The position numbers were made by a program, and so were the translations under genes. The notes under the pieces were generated by a model, which saw nothing but the letters and a program-made list of their open reading frames with translations, made no database searches and had not been told where the DNA came from. Below are positions 1 to 11,245 of a DNA stretch of 64,000 nt, piece after piece (position 1 is the stretch's first letter; every line of letters begins with the position of its first letter). Where the stretch lies: assembly GCA_012064415.1 (NCBI GenBank), contig SSNU01000234.1:309503-373502 (forward strand), given 5' to 3'. The stretch is from Gyrodactylus bullatarudis (taxonomy: Eukaryota; Platyhelminthes; Monogenea; Gyrodactylidea; Gyrodactylidae).

Positions 1-779
1 AAATTTCAATACAGTAAAAAGTGATCATAAATTCAATAAAATTTGAAATTTTGCATGAACCAAAAAGTGAGTAAAATCTAAGGGGTCCTGAAATCCAAAA
101 AGAAAAGTAAGCAAAATTTTATTACCACTGTATCTGATTGTAGTCTGATTGTAATGACCTGACTAATCTTAAATCTGTCATGTCACACATTAGATCTAAA
201 TTAGATTACTCTAAGTCTTTACTTTATTCAGACCTCCATTAACCAGATGATTTTCGTTTTGATTGCAGACACTAGTTTTTCATATTTTATAACCTTACGA
301 TTAGTTATCATAGATTACTAATCTCATTCGCCAATTTGATGAATTCGATAGAACAATTATTTTTTTTTATTTATACATCATTTTTCATTTATTTTGCTTT
401 GAACGAAAACCTCTATAAAGATTACTTTATTATTTTGTAATTATCAATTTTATTTAAATATAAGAAATTCGTCTAACAAAAAAAATGTCCATTGTCCAAG
501 TCACCAATTTTGCATATACCCCTTTTTATTTTATGGATATTTGAGCAGGTAGAAATTGTACAGTTTTGACCTTGTCCTCAGAAAATTGACTCATCATGGT
601 CAGACTTCATGATTTCTTCTACTTGAGTCGAATAGCTGTGGGATGCTGCAATTCCATGATATTTTCAAGATTGAATTTTTTCTCCTAACAACTCACGAGA
701 GGACTTACTTAAGATCTAGCATAATTTAGTGGATTAATTTCAAAAAGAAAATAATTTTAGAAACTATAACAAGAAGTAC

Positions 780-1010
780 AATTTCATTAGACAGTTAAAT
801 TACCCACATTTTTCCGGCTTGTGCAAAGTCTTCCCCATGTCATTTTTTAGAAGAAGCTCCTAACTCATTAGCAACAGCACACAGTTTTTCACAGGGCTAG
901 CCATTAATTTTCTGAAAAGCTATACTGATATTTCAATCTTTGGCAATATGAAATTAATTAAAGGTTGAAAAAACATGTAAGGACCTACAAGATTTTTTTT
1001 CCATCAAGAG
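780..1010 (-). pseudogene. Decayed Mutator-like (MULE) SWIM zinc-finger fragment
   Basis: Read on the minus strand, one frame gives PCEKLCAVANELG, close to the [13 protein letters not shown] of the fragment at 46.7 kb. The DNA around it also aligns with that fragment (for example both share an aaaattaatgg stretch just before the PC codons). SWIM fingers (C-x-C-x(n)-C-x-H) are typical of Mutator-like transposases. The frame is broken by a stop soon after the match, so this is a dead remnant. Confidence 0.5.
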
Positions 1011-1219
1011 TTCTATAAAACAAAAATGTTCCCTATTAATTGATCTAGGAATAGATTTTGAAAATCTATTTTTTTGAGGCTACTTTTGAGGGAGTCTATT
1101 TTGAAATAAACCCTAATCTACTATTACTCTAATTAGGCTTAACTACAACTCTAAGCTTAGCACAAAAAGTCTTGCTCTAATATAGTATCAAAAGCCATGA
1201 ACTGCAAGTGCTACTTCCT

Positions 1220-1550
1220 CAAAAAGTTCGTCATGTATTCTAACCCTCTTCAAAAGTGTTATTCTTTCACACTTTGGCTATGTTGCAGGACTCTTATGTC
1301 TCCAATTCCTCAGACAATATGTAAGAAGATCGAAAGGATTCAATACCTTTATCTCCGCTCCTGTCTTGGCCCTCATTCTTACAAAAAACTCTTAGAGATG
1401 GCAAATATGTATCCATGCTCAGAAGAATTGCAACTGCAGCATCCCTTTTTTCAGTAAACGACTTTCTACACCTCAATCAAGATATAACCTCAGACAAGGG
1501 AGTGGGTTTTCCATCTTGCTTCACACCATACTCCCCTTAAGAGCCAGATT
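1220..1550 (+). mobile_element. Decayed LINE reverse-transcriptase 3' fragment
   Basis: The translation contains LRSCLGPHSYKKLLEMA and, after a frame change, a short run ending RYNLRQ, as at the C-terminus of many LINE ORF2 proteins. The same DNA recurs at 58.1-58.4 kb on the same strand, and a related peptide occurs at 14.6-14.9 kb. Frame changes show it is dead. The exact LINE clade cannot be named from this piece. Confidence 0.5.
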
Positions 1551-2382
1551 TCAGATTAATTTTTCAATTTTTAAAAATTATCACAGATATACATTTATCT
1601 TACTCAATTTATACCAGATTCGCATAATTATTTCTGTAACTATTTTAAATAATTTATTTTATGAATAAAAATCTATTATATATATCATTTTTCAGGCAGT
1701 TCAAGATTGAAACTCGTTTGATGTAATCAAATTAATGATGAATTACATAGGGATAGTGCATTGAAAATAGAATAGCGATTTGAATTGATAGTTGGTAGTG
1801 CGGAAACCATTTTGTATTTGTAGATTCCTCAGACTCTCATCAACATTATTGATGGAGATGGGTGGGTAATAGAAGAAGTACCATGTGGGTAACATCAAAA
1901 AATTTTTAGTTGTGATCCACTACAATACTTTCAAGATTGAATCATAATTTTAAAGGGCAGAAAATTAACTATAGGCTTTTGCTACTTAAAGCATTGTAAA
2001 CTTTTCTATTGAATTTTTTGGAAGAAATTTGAGTTTTTTCCCGTGAAAAAAATGAGAAATGCTTTAGATTATACCGGTTTATTAAAATGCTATGAAATCA
2101 TCGTTTATCAATTTCAGTCTTGCCAAAACAATTTTAAAAATTCCTTTTAAGTCAACCTACGGTCAAGGAGTTCAAAGCAAATTGGTTAATTCAGTATATC
2201 GTTACTTATAAGTAGATTTATGATGATTCTATAAAAAGATCAATTTCGCAAGCTTGAGTAGCAGAATAAAAATAATAAAACTGGTAGATAGGAATGTAGA
2301 AAAAATTAAATCTGTTTTTTCCTTTTTATTAATAAAGGATAGTTAAAAATATAAGAAGAATTAACTGAGCTGTTCAATTATT

Positions 2383-2994
2383 TTATTCTTGATTGATGGA
2401 CTTTTTCTTGGAATTTCTCTTTCTATTTCTTCTTTTATTTTCACCATTGGGCTTCTTTTCAAAATTCCTTTCCTTTTTCTTTTCAAATGAGTCGCGATAA
2501 TCCTTATTTCTTTGATATTTTTCACGAATTGACCTGAGTAAATTAGTCTCAAATTGTTTTTCATCGGTATTATTCTCTTTAACTATAATGTCTTTGAGGA
2601 TTTCTTCCCATGATCTAGACTTATTTGGAGGATTTTCGATTAAACTGACAAATGATTTATAAACTTTATCGAGATGTATCGTGTTTTCTCTTTTATCTTT
2701 TGCTATAGTCTCACTGTTTGGAGGAATATTTTGAGACATCGAGTATTCTACTATTGGAGTACATTCAACCCCATCAGAATTTTTGAACTTTATAGAATCC
2801 ATCTGATTCTTGAATATCATAACAGAATTTTCATCTAAGAAATTAATAAATGCGTAGCATGTGCCATTTTTTCCGAATATAGGATCTGGAAGGGAATATC
2901 TAAAGTAGTCATGAGGAGGGATAGGGCTTATGAAATCTCTGAATTCTGATTCCGTCAAGTTTGGGGGAAGATGTCTTATGGCTACCTTTTTCAT
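2383..2994 (-). CDS. UPF3: UPF3 (SMG-4) nonsense-mediated mRNA decay factor
   Basis: This intronless gene encodes 203 aa. UPF3 links the exon-junction complex to UPF2/UPF1 in nonsense-mediated decay. Residues 1-90 match the Smg4/UPF3 RNP-type domain: KVAIRHLPPNLTESEF at the start, then PIPPHDYF, then YAFINF as the RNP-like strand, and TPIVEYS at the end, in family order. The C-terminal part is Lys/Arg/Glu-rich and low complexity, as in other UPF3 proteins. It is much shorter than vertebrate UPF3A/B (over 450 aa), and I see no clear C-terminal exon-junction-binding motif. It is divergent from the phosphatase gene, with starts 150 bp apart. Confidence 0.85.
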   Translation of the reverse strand: MKKVAIRHLPPNLTESEFRDFISPIPPHDYFRYSLPDPIFGKNGTCYAFINFLDENSVMIFKNQMDSIKFKNSDGVECTPIVEYSMSQNIPPNSETIAKDKRENTIHLDKVYKSFVSLIENPPNKSRSWEEILKDIIVKENNTDEKQFETNLLRSIREKYQRNKDYRDSFEKKKERNFEKKPNGENKRRNRKRNSKKKSINQE

Positions 2995-3144
2995 TTTTAA
3001 ATCAAGTGAATATTAAAACACTTCTTTTGCAAAATCAGGTGTTTAAGACGTTAAGTATTTCAAATCCTCGGCTGTTTAAGAAATTACATTTACCAAGATT
3101 CTCTCGAAATAAAACTAATTTTGATCGGAAATCTAATTGTAAAA
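2995..3144. promoter_or_regulatory. Shared divergent promoter region between UPF3 and PUDP
   Basis: Only 150 bp separate the two outward-facing start codons, so both promoters must lie here or overlap the 5' ends. I see no clear TATA box; the call rests on gene arrangement alone. Confidence 0.5.
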
Positions 3145-3843
3145 ATGACAATCACTCACGTTATATTTGATATGGATGGCGTTATTGTTGATAGTGAGAG
3201 TATCTACACTCAAGTACTGAATCAATTAGTTGATAGATACGACAAAAAATATACCTATGACTTGAAAAGAAATATGATGGGCATGAAAATGGAGACAGCG
3301 ATGGAATATCTTGTGGATTATCTCAAATTACCCGTGAATCCTGAAGAGCTGACTATCGAGTATAAAAGAATTTTCGAACAGGATGTATGGAAAGATATAA
3401 AACTGTTACCTGGCATTGAAGAATTCATTCTCAAATTGTCTCGAAATAAAATTCCTATTGCCATAGCCACTGGAAGCAATACGTCCAATTTTCATCTAAA
3501 GACTAGAAATTATAAGAACCTAATTTCCCTATTTCATCACGTTGTTCTCGGCGATGATAAAGAAATCAAAGTCGGAAAACCAGACCCAGAAGTTTATGAA
3601 ATCGCTCGCAAACGTTTTTCTGACAATGTTCCAAATTCAGAAAACTGTTTAGTGATTGAAGACTCAATTAATGGAACCATTTCGGGATGTTTAGCTGAAA
3701 TGAAGGTCTTATGGATCCCGGACCCAAGTGAACCAGAAGGCTTGCCCGAGGAGTTAGAAAAGTTCTCCGATAAAATTGAACGACTCAGCTCCATCAAAGA
3801 CTTTGAACCTGGTAAATATGGCATGAAGCTAGATATTCAATAA
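3145..3843 (+). CDS. PUDP: Pseudouridine-5'-phosphatase-like HAD hydrolase
   Basis: Encodes 232 aa from the ATG at 3145; an upstream in-frame TTG would only add eight unlikely residues. Haloacid-dehalogenase motifs are in order: motif I FDMDGVIVDSE (nucleophile Asp9 and acid/base Asp11), motif II IATGS, the Lys of GKPDPEVY, and VIEDSINGT for Mg binding. The cap (RYDKKYTYDLKRNMMGMK) and the VLGDD segment resemble animal PUDP/HDHD1, which dephosphorylates pseudouridine 5'-phosphate. Length is that of the family. It is intronless. A poly(A)-like aataaa lies about 130 bp past the stop. Other HAD phosphatases of the same subfamily are the alternative. Confidence 0.85.
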   Translation: MTITHVIFDMDGVIVDSESIYTQVLNQLVDRYDKKYTYDLKRNMMGMKMETAMEYLVDYLKLPVNPEELTIEYKRIFEQDVWKDIKLLPGIEEFILKLSRNKIPIAIATGSNTSNFHLKTRNYKNLISLFHHVVLGDDKEIKVGKPDPEVYEIARKRFSDNVPNSENCLVIEDSINGTISGCLAEMKVLWIPDPSEPEGLPEELEKFSDKIERLSSIKDFEPGKYGMKLDIQ

Positions 3844-5179
3844 TACAATACAGATCAGTAGAGTAAATCTTGTTCAGAGATATTTTTAGATTAATTTTAA
3901 GCCAACCAATCTATTGAATCACCAGTTAACAATTCTTCTATGATAATTATTGATAATTTTATTTTTTCTAATGAATAAAATTTGTTTTGCATGAATTTGA
4001 TAAGTCTCATCTAATTTAAAATTTCAAACTGATTCCAAATCTGAAATTTTAATTTGTAAAACTTGCATTGAGAACTATATTTTTACGTTATAAACTTTTG
4101 AAATGATGTTGTATTTTAGCCTCAAAATTAGTGATTATTTTTACTTACTTTTATCACTTGAAAAAAAAGAGCTGCAAAAAATTCAAACCACCCCATTTTT
4201 ATTTTTCTTTTATTTTAATTCTACTTGTAAGTAGATTATGTAAGATTTCTTTGGAGAAAACCGATTCAGATTTTTTGAGGCTCTAGTAGGTATTCCAATG
4301 AGATTTTTGATTTTTCTGCTACGAAATCTATAGCGAATTGATTTAGATTATTATTTTTATTTGTAATAAAAAGCATTTTTTAGACTATCAAATTAGCGAA
4401 AATTATTCCATAGAAATCCGATTTTGTCAGAAATTCTTATCAAGTCGTCGATTTTTCATCATACGATCAGACTCAATTTTCTTTCGAACATTTCTGTGAA
4501 TCTTTTCAATTTGAGCAGACCTCTTCCACAAATTTTAAGCATCCTCTCTACTAGTGAGAGTCTCTAGTGATTGGTTGAAATGCTGAATCTTGAATTAGCC
4601 AATGAGAGGTGATTATTTCTTTACTCATGAGAGTATCGATAGACAATGATGTAGTCTGTGTCAATAATTACATTGTGGATGTTGTTACCTTCTTTCTTTT
4701 GATTTTTAACATTAAATTCGACATAGAGAATAGACTTGATGTCAGGCACCTCAGGCCTGATAAACTTTCACAAGAATGACTATTCCTTCATTACACTGAT
4801 TCTCCCATTGGTTCTTTACTTAAATCAAGCTTATCTAACCTCTTTCTCTAACCTGATAAAGACTTCCATCGTTTATTGCATATATTTACATTTTTAGAGA
4901 GAATCATCATGTTCAAAAATTTATTTATGAGCCAAACGACACTAAAATCTTAACTGTAATAAACTTTATCTCAGTTCTGTACACAAGAAAAACGATTGTA
5001 TTTTATTTCCTCATGCATTCTGTGTGTGTACTTATTATTAACCATTCAGGTCGTCATAATGGAGAGAGTTTATATTGGCTCTCTTCACTAGGCAGTAGTG
5101 AGAAGAAGAGGAAGATAAATTAACGATAAAAATGAAGTTTATATGCTGTAACTAACTCTGTGGTGATAGTTGGAGAGTC
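3844..5179. other. Intergenic DNA between PUDP and Wnt
   Basis: No gene recognised. A+T rich throughout. It must contain the Wnt promoter and 5' untranslated region, but I see no element I can name. Confidence 0.4.
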
Positions 5180-8100
5180 ATGCTTGAATCTCTGAGATTG
5201 ATCCTTCTACTTCTTCTTTTAGCTATCACGATAGTATGTGGAAACTACCAGGTTTACTCCTTGTGGAAAGATAAAAAATGGCTAAAGGAACAGGGAAAAT
5301 ACCCGTATCACTGCAGTGATATAAAAGGACTAACACTGGAGCAGAGAAGTTTGTGTCTTCGATTCCCGGGATTCTTCCCCGTCATCAACACTGGAATTGA
5401 CAAGGCTCTAGATCAATGTCAAGAGCAAATGAAGTGGAAAGTATGGAACTGTACTGGAAATCTCTACGATCGAGTCCTCAATAGAGGTCTAGCTGAGACA
5501 GCCTATCTGCAATCCCTGATTAGTGCCAGTGTTATGATTTCACTAACATTGAGTTGTTCACATGGCAACCTGACTGGGTGCTCTTGCATTCCAATGACCA
5601 ATTTCCTATCGAAAAATGACTCGAATCATCAAAACAAGAGGAATGTCGTCTTTAAAAAGTACAGGTGGGTTCTAATCTTGTGTTTTTATTTAAATAATTC
5701 ACAATCCATACTAATCTTGATTGAAAATATCAGAGTATAGATTTGCTTTAAATCTACGGAATCAACAAAAGTTTTGAGCTCAGAGGTTGAAAGAATTGGA
5801 AATACGTTAGAAATGGCCAGAATCAATTTTTTCAGAAATTTTTTTATCTCATCCGGATTTTAGAAGCAGTTATTTTTCTTAGCCAAATAGGGATTTTTTT
5901 TTTGAAATCGAACATTTTTATTTACATACAGAATTATAAAGATTAATGATTGTACAAATAAGAGAACAGAGAAAGAGTGTTTAATGTGTTGAAATTAGTT
6001 GGTTTTTGAGAGGCATTCATTGTAGGTAAGGGGACCACAACACAATTCCTGATGAGTTTGAATTAAATGTTTTCAAGGGCTTTGAATGAGGATTGAGTAT
6101 ATCTGTTACGTTCAATGTGTACACTGACCGTGTATACAAAAGACCTTGTTTTAATCAGAAATAATGATACATAATTATTGAGTAGTTATCTTGTTTATTC
6201 AAAATTACTTGCCGGAATAAATAATCATTGAAGAAATTAATGAGAAAAACAGTCATGGTTTTATTTCCTTAAAAATACATACATGTATTCGATATAAATT
6301 TTACTTGTATAATCAATGGAATAATAATTAAGATTTATTTATCTTGTTTATTTCAAATTACATACATTTTTTCTTAGTGAAAAACATGTCAAAATAAATA
6401 ATGATTATAATGAGTATATGTAAATTATTATAAAAACGGTCAAGATTAGATTTTACTTTCATTCTTTAATTTTCCTAATTGAAATTAAAAAAATCCAAAT
6501 CGAATTAGATAAATTAAAATGAACTTGAACGAAGCAACGCTCTTTTAATTATTTTATCCAATAATGTAAACAAAAGTGATATTAACACTTTAACCCCTCA
6601 TGGTTAAAATTCAACATATTATAGGTGTGTACACTGTACAATGTGATAATACACCAGATATATGATTTCAGGGAAAAACCAGTGAAAATGGGAAAAATTT
6701 AATTCATTTCCTTTTTTCACTAAGTTTTCACTGGTTTCCCACTTTCACTGTAACATATACACTGAACGGAGTGTACGCATTGAACGTAACATATCGATAA
6801 TAAGTGCTGAAGTCTATAAATTGGATAAAATAAACATTTTAATTCTTAAATTTCTCTCCTTTTTTAATACGTCTTATACTTTAAGTCTTTTAGAGGAGTG
6901 ATTATATGGTCTTCTGGAGTTTATTGTTGTATTGAATGTTTACTATGGATCTTGTATTTCTGTACCTGAAAGAGAGACACATTCAGATTAGGCGAGGAAG
7001 GTCCAAGTAGTTTTGGATTTCGAGTGGTTGATAGATTATTTCAAGTTTTGGAGTTAGTTTCCAACTGAGGTTAGCAATGTAGTGTATTTAAAAAAGGAAA
7101 ATTATGTTGTAGGAATGTAGGTGTACACTGTACAGTGTAGCAGGGGTGTGGTATATTTGTTTGAAGCCCTACTTGGAACCTAGAAGATGAATAAATCCTC
7201 TCGAGTCATTTAATTTGAGAAGATTGCTAGGTGTGTATCTCTCTAACCTCACATTGTAATGTTTTTGATTTCCTCCAGCGTTATTACAGTGTTAACCCTT
7301 TCGGTGCCGAGACTATTTCAAAATTTTTATAAAAACCAAAATTTAGCTAAGAAGATACCAAGTTATTTGGCCAAAAATATTACTAATGCAGGTTCACATT
7401 GTGGGCTTCAATTTAATTGATCCAGAAACCTATCAAACTGGTAGAGTTATAAAGGTTCAAAAAAATTGGAAAATGGACATATATGTCCATCGGCACCGAA
7501 AGGGTTAATAAATGATTCAATTGAGGAGGGGCTCACAGGGAGGATTTGATTGCGTGAAAAATGAATGATCATCCGAGGATCTTTTGTGATTTTGAGATCA
7601 GGTTCCAGGTTGATTCGAAATAAAATTTCCAACTGCCTTAGTCATTAGGGAGGAGGGCTGGATATAATTTTTTTCTCCAAGCCACTCACAAGAGTACTTT
7701 CTATAAATTTACCCATAGAGAGTTCATAAAATTAAAATAATCAATTTTATGCTGATGTCCTTAAAAATGTGTGTCATTTGATACACCAACTCTGTTATAA
7801 AATAGTTTTCGAAAGACTTCTTAAATTAAGAATCTTAAGAATCAAAAAGAAGTCTTAAACTTGATGTGTACAGTGTACAGTGTGACAAGATTCAGGATTT
7901 TTGGTGTCGATTTTAAAAATTAAGGATGTAACGGACCATTACTAATGGGGAAGCTTTCTTTAATACCGAATAAAGCCATAGCTCATTCGGAAATAACAAT
8001 TCATAGTTCAAGAAAATCTTTTGAATAACTGAAACTTTCAATTGTATTTTCTCTATAGCTGGAATGGTTGCCATCATAATGCAAATTTCGGATACACTGT

Positions 8101-8873
8101 ATCTAAGCATTTTATTGACAGTGAGCAAAATAGGATTTGGTCAGCCCATAAAAATGTGCCAAATACTGGATTTTATCAGAGGTTAAAGATGAACCCTAGG
8201 TCTATTACGGCGAATAAAAGTTTATTTCGTAAGAGTCTAAAATTGTGGACAGCCCTGCACAATTTCGAAATTGGACGTCAGGTAACTTTTTATTTTTTCA
8301 TTTAATTTTTTCAAGGCTGTGCTTAGTCTCCAAATGGAGCATTGTAAATGCCATGGAACCTCCGGCTCCTGTATGGCTAGAACATGTTGGAAGCAATTGC
8401 CAAAGCTAAACAAAGTGGCGAATGCACTGAAAAATGTTTATGAAAATCAGAAGGATACTATCACGAGAGGCCTTCAAAATAAAATTTATAAATCCTTCTT
8501 GCAAGGTTCCCAGTATCCTCTGGTGAAGATTAAATACCAACAAATACCCCAGGCCTATCAGATAACTTTTCAAAGGGACAGTCAAGATGTTCAGAAGGAA
8601 TCTGACTTGAGCACACTGAGTTTACTCTACCTCACACGATCGCCAGACTTTTGCCAGCTCACAGATAAATATGGGATTTTGCATAGCAATCGTGGGAGAG
8701 AATGCAATGTAGATGATCGAGAAGAAGGTCATTGTGAAGAGCTTTGTTGCAGGAGAGGCTTCAGTGAAACTTTGATCAATGAAATAGAACAGTGTGAATG
8801 TCAGTTCATCTGGTGCTGTAAACTGGTTTGTAAAACATGCAATCGAACTAGAAAAGCTTACATTTGTAATTAG
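5180..8873 (+). CDS. Wnt family secreted signalling protein, 3 exons
   Basis: Exons 5180-5664, 8059-8281 and 8316-8873 join in phase to give 421 aa; intron 1 is 2,394 bp and intron 2 only 34 bp. Residues 1-20 form a signal peptide (MLESLRLILLLLLLAITIVC). Wnt landmarks follow: WNCTG, the ETAYLQSL helix, SCSHGNLTGCSC, WNGCHHNANFG, LHNFEIGRQ, and CKCHGTSGSC, whose Ser252 is the site palmitoleoylated by Porcupine. The Cys-rich end (GRECN, CEELCCRRGF, CECQFIWCC) follows the family. Wnts bind Frizzled receptors outside the cell. The subfamily is uncertain: the C-terminus looks nearest Wnt16, while TCWKQL recalls Wnt9. A polyadenylation-like aataaa follows the stop within 10 bp. Confidence 0.9.
6104..6791. 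mobile_element. Terminal-inverted-repeat element in Wnt intron 1
   Basis: Left end TGTTACGTTCAATGTGTACA and right end, read inverted, TGTTACGTTCAATGCGTACA, match over roughly 35-40 bp. Both are flanked by TATC (6100-6103 and 6792-6795), a plausible target-site duplication. There is no coding capacity inside. The superfamily is unknown. The short palindromic motif GTGTACACTGTACA recurs inside it and again near 7115 and 7865. Confidence 0.5.
7292..7508. mobile_element. piggyBac-like MITE with TTAA duplications
   Basis: Starts TTAACCCTTTCGGTGCCGA and ends with its inverse, each bounded by TTAA, the piggyBac target. The 14-bp palindrome GGACATATATGTCC lies just inside the right end, as in the larger piggyBac element at 55.7-57.3 kb. 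It is 217 bp with no coding capacity, so it would need transposase in trans. Confidence 0.7.
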
Positions 8874-8963
8874 ACAGAATAAATTTTTTATATAGAAATA
8901 ATATTCTTTGACAGTCTCTACATTGTAGAGTCTACACAATATGAGTTTGATCAGATCGATGTA

Positions 8964-9535
8964 TTAATAATCTGTTATAATTGTTGCCTCCGCTTCTGTG
9001 GGATCTGGAATGAAATGTCTCTTTTCTTGATTCCCCTTTAGTGGTCTATCTAAGCTAAAATTGTTTCATGTTGAAATGAATACTTACTCTGAGAAAAAAT
9101 GGAGCAGAAAGTTACAAATGGACATAACCAAAAGATTAAAGCTAACAAATATTACTTTAGGCGAGTGGCACAAAGTTAGAGGACACAGGCAACAGCTAAT
9201 CTAAATATACAAAGTGTCAAGTTACATTAAATACCAGAATCCCTTATCGTAATGCTTGAATCTCTCCAAATACTTTTTGCGAAAGGTTGTCTCTGCAATA
9301 TCTCCTAGTGATGTGACTAGCTCAAAATAGAGAGTTATAGACCCGACAATTCTGTGTTTTGATAATTATAATTATTAAATGAACTTTTTACATCAAAAAT
9401 AATCCAGACAATATCTTTGCAATAGAAAGTGAGATACTCAAGTGAAATCCAAAAGTAACACAAACTAAATAATGAATTGCAATTACTTATTCCAGAATAA
9501 GTAGTTAATACCTTCAATAGGAGACGATTCTCTAA
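8964..9535 (-). CDS. Putative two-pass membrane protein, several short exons (5' end not found)
   Basis: Minus-strand exons with matching phases: about 9512-9528, 9392-9464, 9226-9351, possibly a 14-nt micro-exon 9187-9200, then 9088-9154 and 8964-9054. Introns are 47, 40, 25, 32 and 33 bp. The product has two hydrophobic segments, around AKILSGLFLIIVGSITLYF and LLVMSICNFLLHFF, separated by a charged loop (ETTFRKKYLERFKHYDKGFW), and a hydrophilic tail ending EAEATIITDY. I do not recognise the family. The 5' exon is unresolved, and a variant skipping the micro-exon also stays open. It ends tail-to-tail with Wnt, 90 bp away. Confidence 0.45.
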
Positions 9536-9700
9536 AAGGGCAACAAGTTTACTCAAACTTTTCATACAGAGTTTCTCATTCAAAAATAAATGATTGGCAA
9601 GTGAGCTCATTAAAACAAAATATTCAGTCATCAAAAGTTTGTTTTAATACAATCCCTCATTCAACATTAATTCAAAAGAATTTCAATTCACATTTTAAAA

Positions 9701-10792
9701 ATGTTTAATTTCAACGCTAGCGATCAACCTACATATATAAAGTATATTTCTAAAGGATTGGGAACATTTACTGGAATGTGTAAGCAGATTTCCTCTCTAT
9801 TCCTTAGTATGCATTATTTCTGGTATTGTTTCTATGATTTCTATCACTGCTAAATGCATTGTTGCTGGTCTCTTACTTGCGTAAGATAACACTTTCATTA
9901 TTTCAGAATCACTGGTCTACTTGTGATATCGTTTGAAGCTCCATTTTGTTGTGTTTTCTTCCCACAATTCAAAAAAGTTCAAGATTTCTTTGAAACTAAA
10001 GGACATCTTCCAAGAGCTATTTTTTATCTTATGTGAGATTTCTAAATCTTATCGTTTTTAGAGCCGCTTTTATCCCAATAAGTTTATGCTTTGGCATTGG
10101 AATTCTATTCTGTTTTCTCCTTTTAATCGGATGTGCTGTACTAAACGGTTGGAAGTTTTTCAAATTAAGGTTGGTTTATTTTATGATACTTTATTGATAA
10201 GAAAATATTTCATATGATAATCTAAAGAAGACTATGACTCTCTCAGTTTATTTACTACTATTTTCGATGCATGAATGTATTTCAAGCTTTAATCTCTATT
10301 GATCGAGTATTTGAATTGTAAAAGATTTTTCTTACATTCCAATTCGACTATTTTCTGAATTAATATTTAATTTTATTAATAGCCTAGAGAGTCTATTAAT
10401 GAATCATAATTGATGAATGAATCTACTCGAGAAAGTTACTCACAAGAAATTAATACAAATGAAGAAAATACTCGTAATCTTTTAGTTGCACTCTATGGAT
10501 TAAAATATCTAAAAGCTTTGTTTCACACGTGATGTCGTGTCTTTTGCTGCTAAAGTTTTGCATAATTTCTTTAGAATTTCAAACTAATTATTTTCATAGA
10601 AAAGATCCTCAGGCCTTTGGTCAAACTAACCAAACTCAAGTACAAGGTGATGTTCCTCCACCAACAAATCCACCTTCCTATGGTGAATCTCAATTCATGA
10701 ACTACGCTGCTGATCCAAATGTACAAAAAGCAGCATATGGAGTTGCTAAAGGAGTTATAGCTAATCAAACTGGACCTGGATCTACATTCTAA
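9701..10792 (+). CDS. Flower: Flower / CACFD1 membrane protein, 5 exons
   Basis: Exons 9701-9779, 9808-9880, 9907-10032, 10062-10169 and 10600-10792 join in phase to give 192 aa. Introns are 28, 26, 29 and 430 bp. Flower proteins are synaptic-vesicle and cell-surface proteins linked to calcium entry, endocytosis and cell competition. Three to four hydrophobic segments are visible: CIISGIVSMISITAKCIVAG, AITGLLVISFEAPFCCVFF, and the AAFIPISLCFGIGILFCFLL region. The acidic residue in FEAP (Glu61) sits where the family has its proposed pore glutamate. The tail has PPPTNPPSYGESQ and an N-x-x-Y-like run. The order and spacing match CACFD1/Flower. Confidence 0.8.
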
Positions 10793-11245
10793 GTTTACTG
10801 GGATTAACATCCAGATCGTGATATGATCTCATTATCAGTTATTTATTGGAAACTATCATTCCCTGTTATTATATTGAAAATTAGGTAATGCTAAAAAATT
10901 CATGATTCGTCTATTGTATTCAGTGTATTAAATCTGATGACTCATAATAAAATGACGTCTGAAAAATTCAATAAATATTCATATATTTATAAAGTTATGA
11001 CTTATTAATCTAAAAATATGATTAAATTTTCATTGCTTTACCTACGGATTTCTACCGTCAAGTGTCTTGAACCTAGTGCTAGCCTTGATAATCGATATGG
11101 GAATAATTTACTATGAATTCATACTTGTACAACCAACTACAGTTAAACAAAATTCGAATGAATAGTACATTGCGTTTGTTAGAGTGTTTGCTATATTTCA
11201 AAAGTAAATTTATTTTGCCCGAATTTTTCTCATGTGGCAATAGTT
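10793..11245. other. Intergenic DNA between Flower and the small UBL-like gene
   Basis: Carries the Flower 3' end (aataaa-like signals near 10947 and 10970) and presumably the next promoter. Nothing else seen. Confidence 0.4.

Larger units (their letters stand above)
1..2382. other. AT-rich intergenic DNA with decayed transposon pieces
   Basis: I see no host gene here. It holds a decayed Mutator-like SWIM-finger fragment (about 780-1010, minus strand) and a decayed LINE 3' fragment (about 1220-1550, plus strand), both listed separately. The rest is A+T-rich sequence without long open frames. Confidence 0.5.

Noticed and set aside
3121..3144. Longer N-terminus for the PUDP-like gene
   Set aside because: It would start at TTG; the ATG at 3145 places the DMDG motif at the usual distance from the start.
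9335..9634. A 99-codon minus-strand open frame
   Set aside because: It runs through introns of the membrane-protein gene and does not keep the frame of the hydrophobic, in-phase exons.
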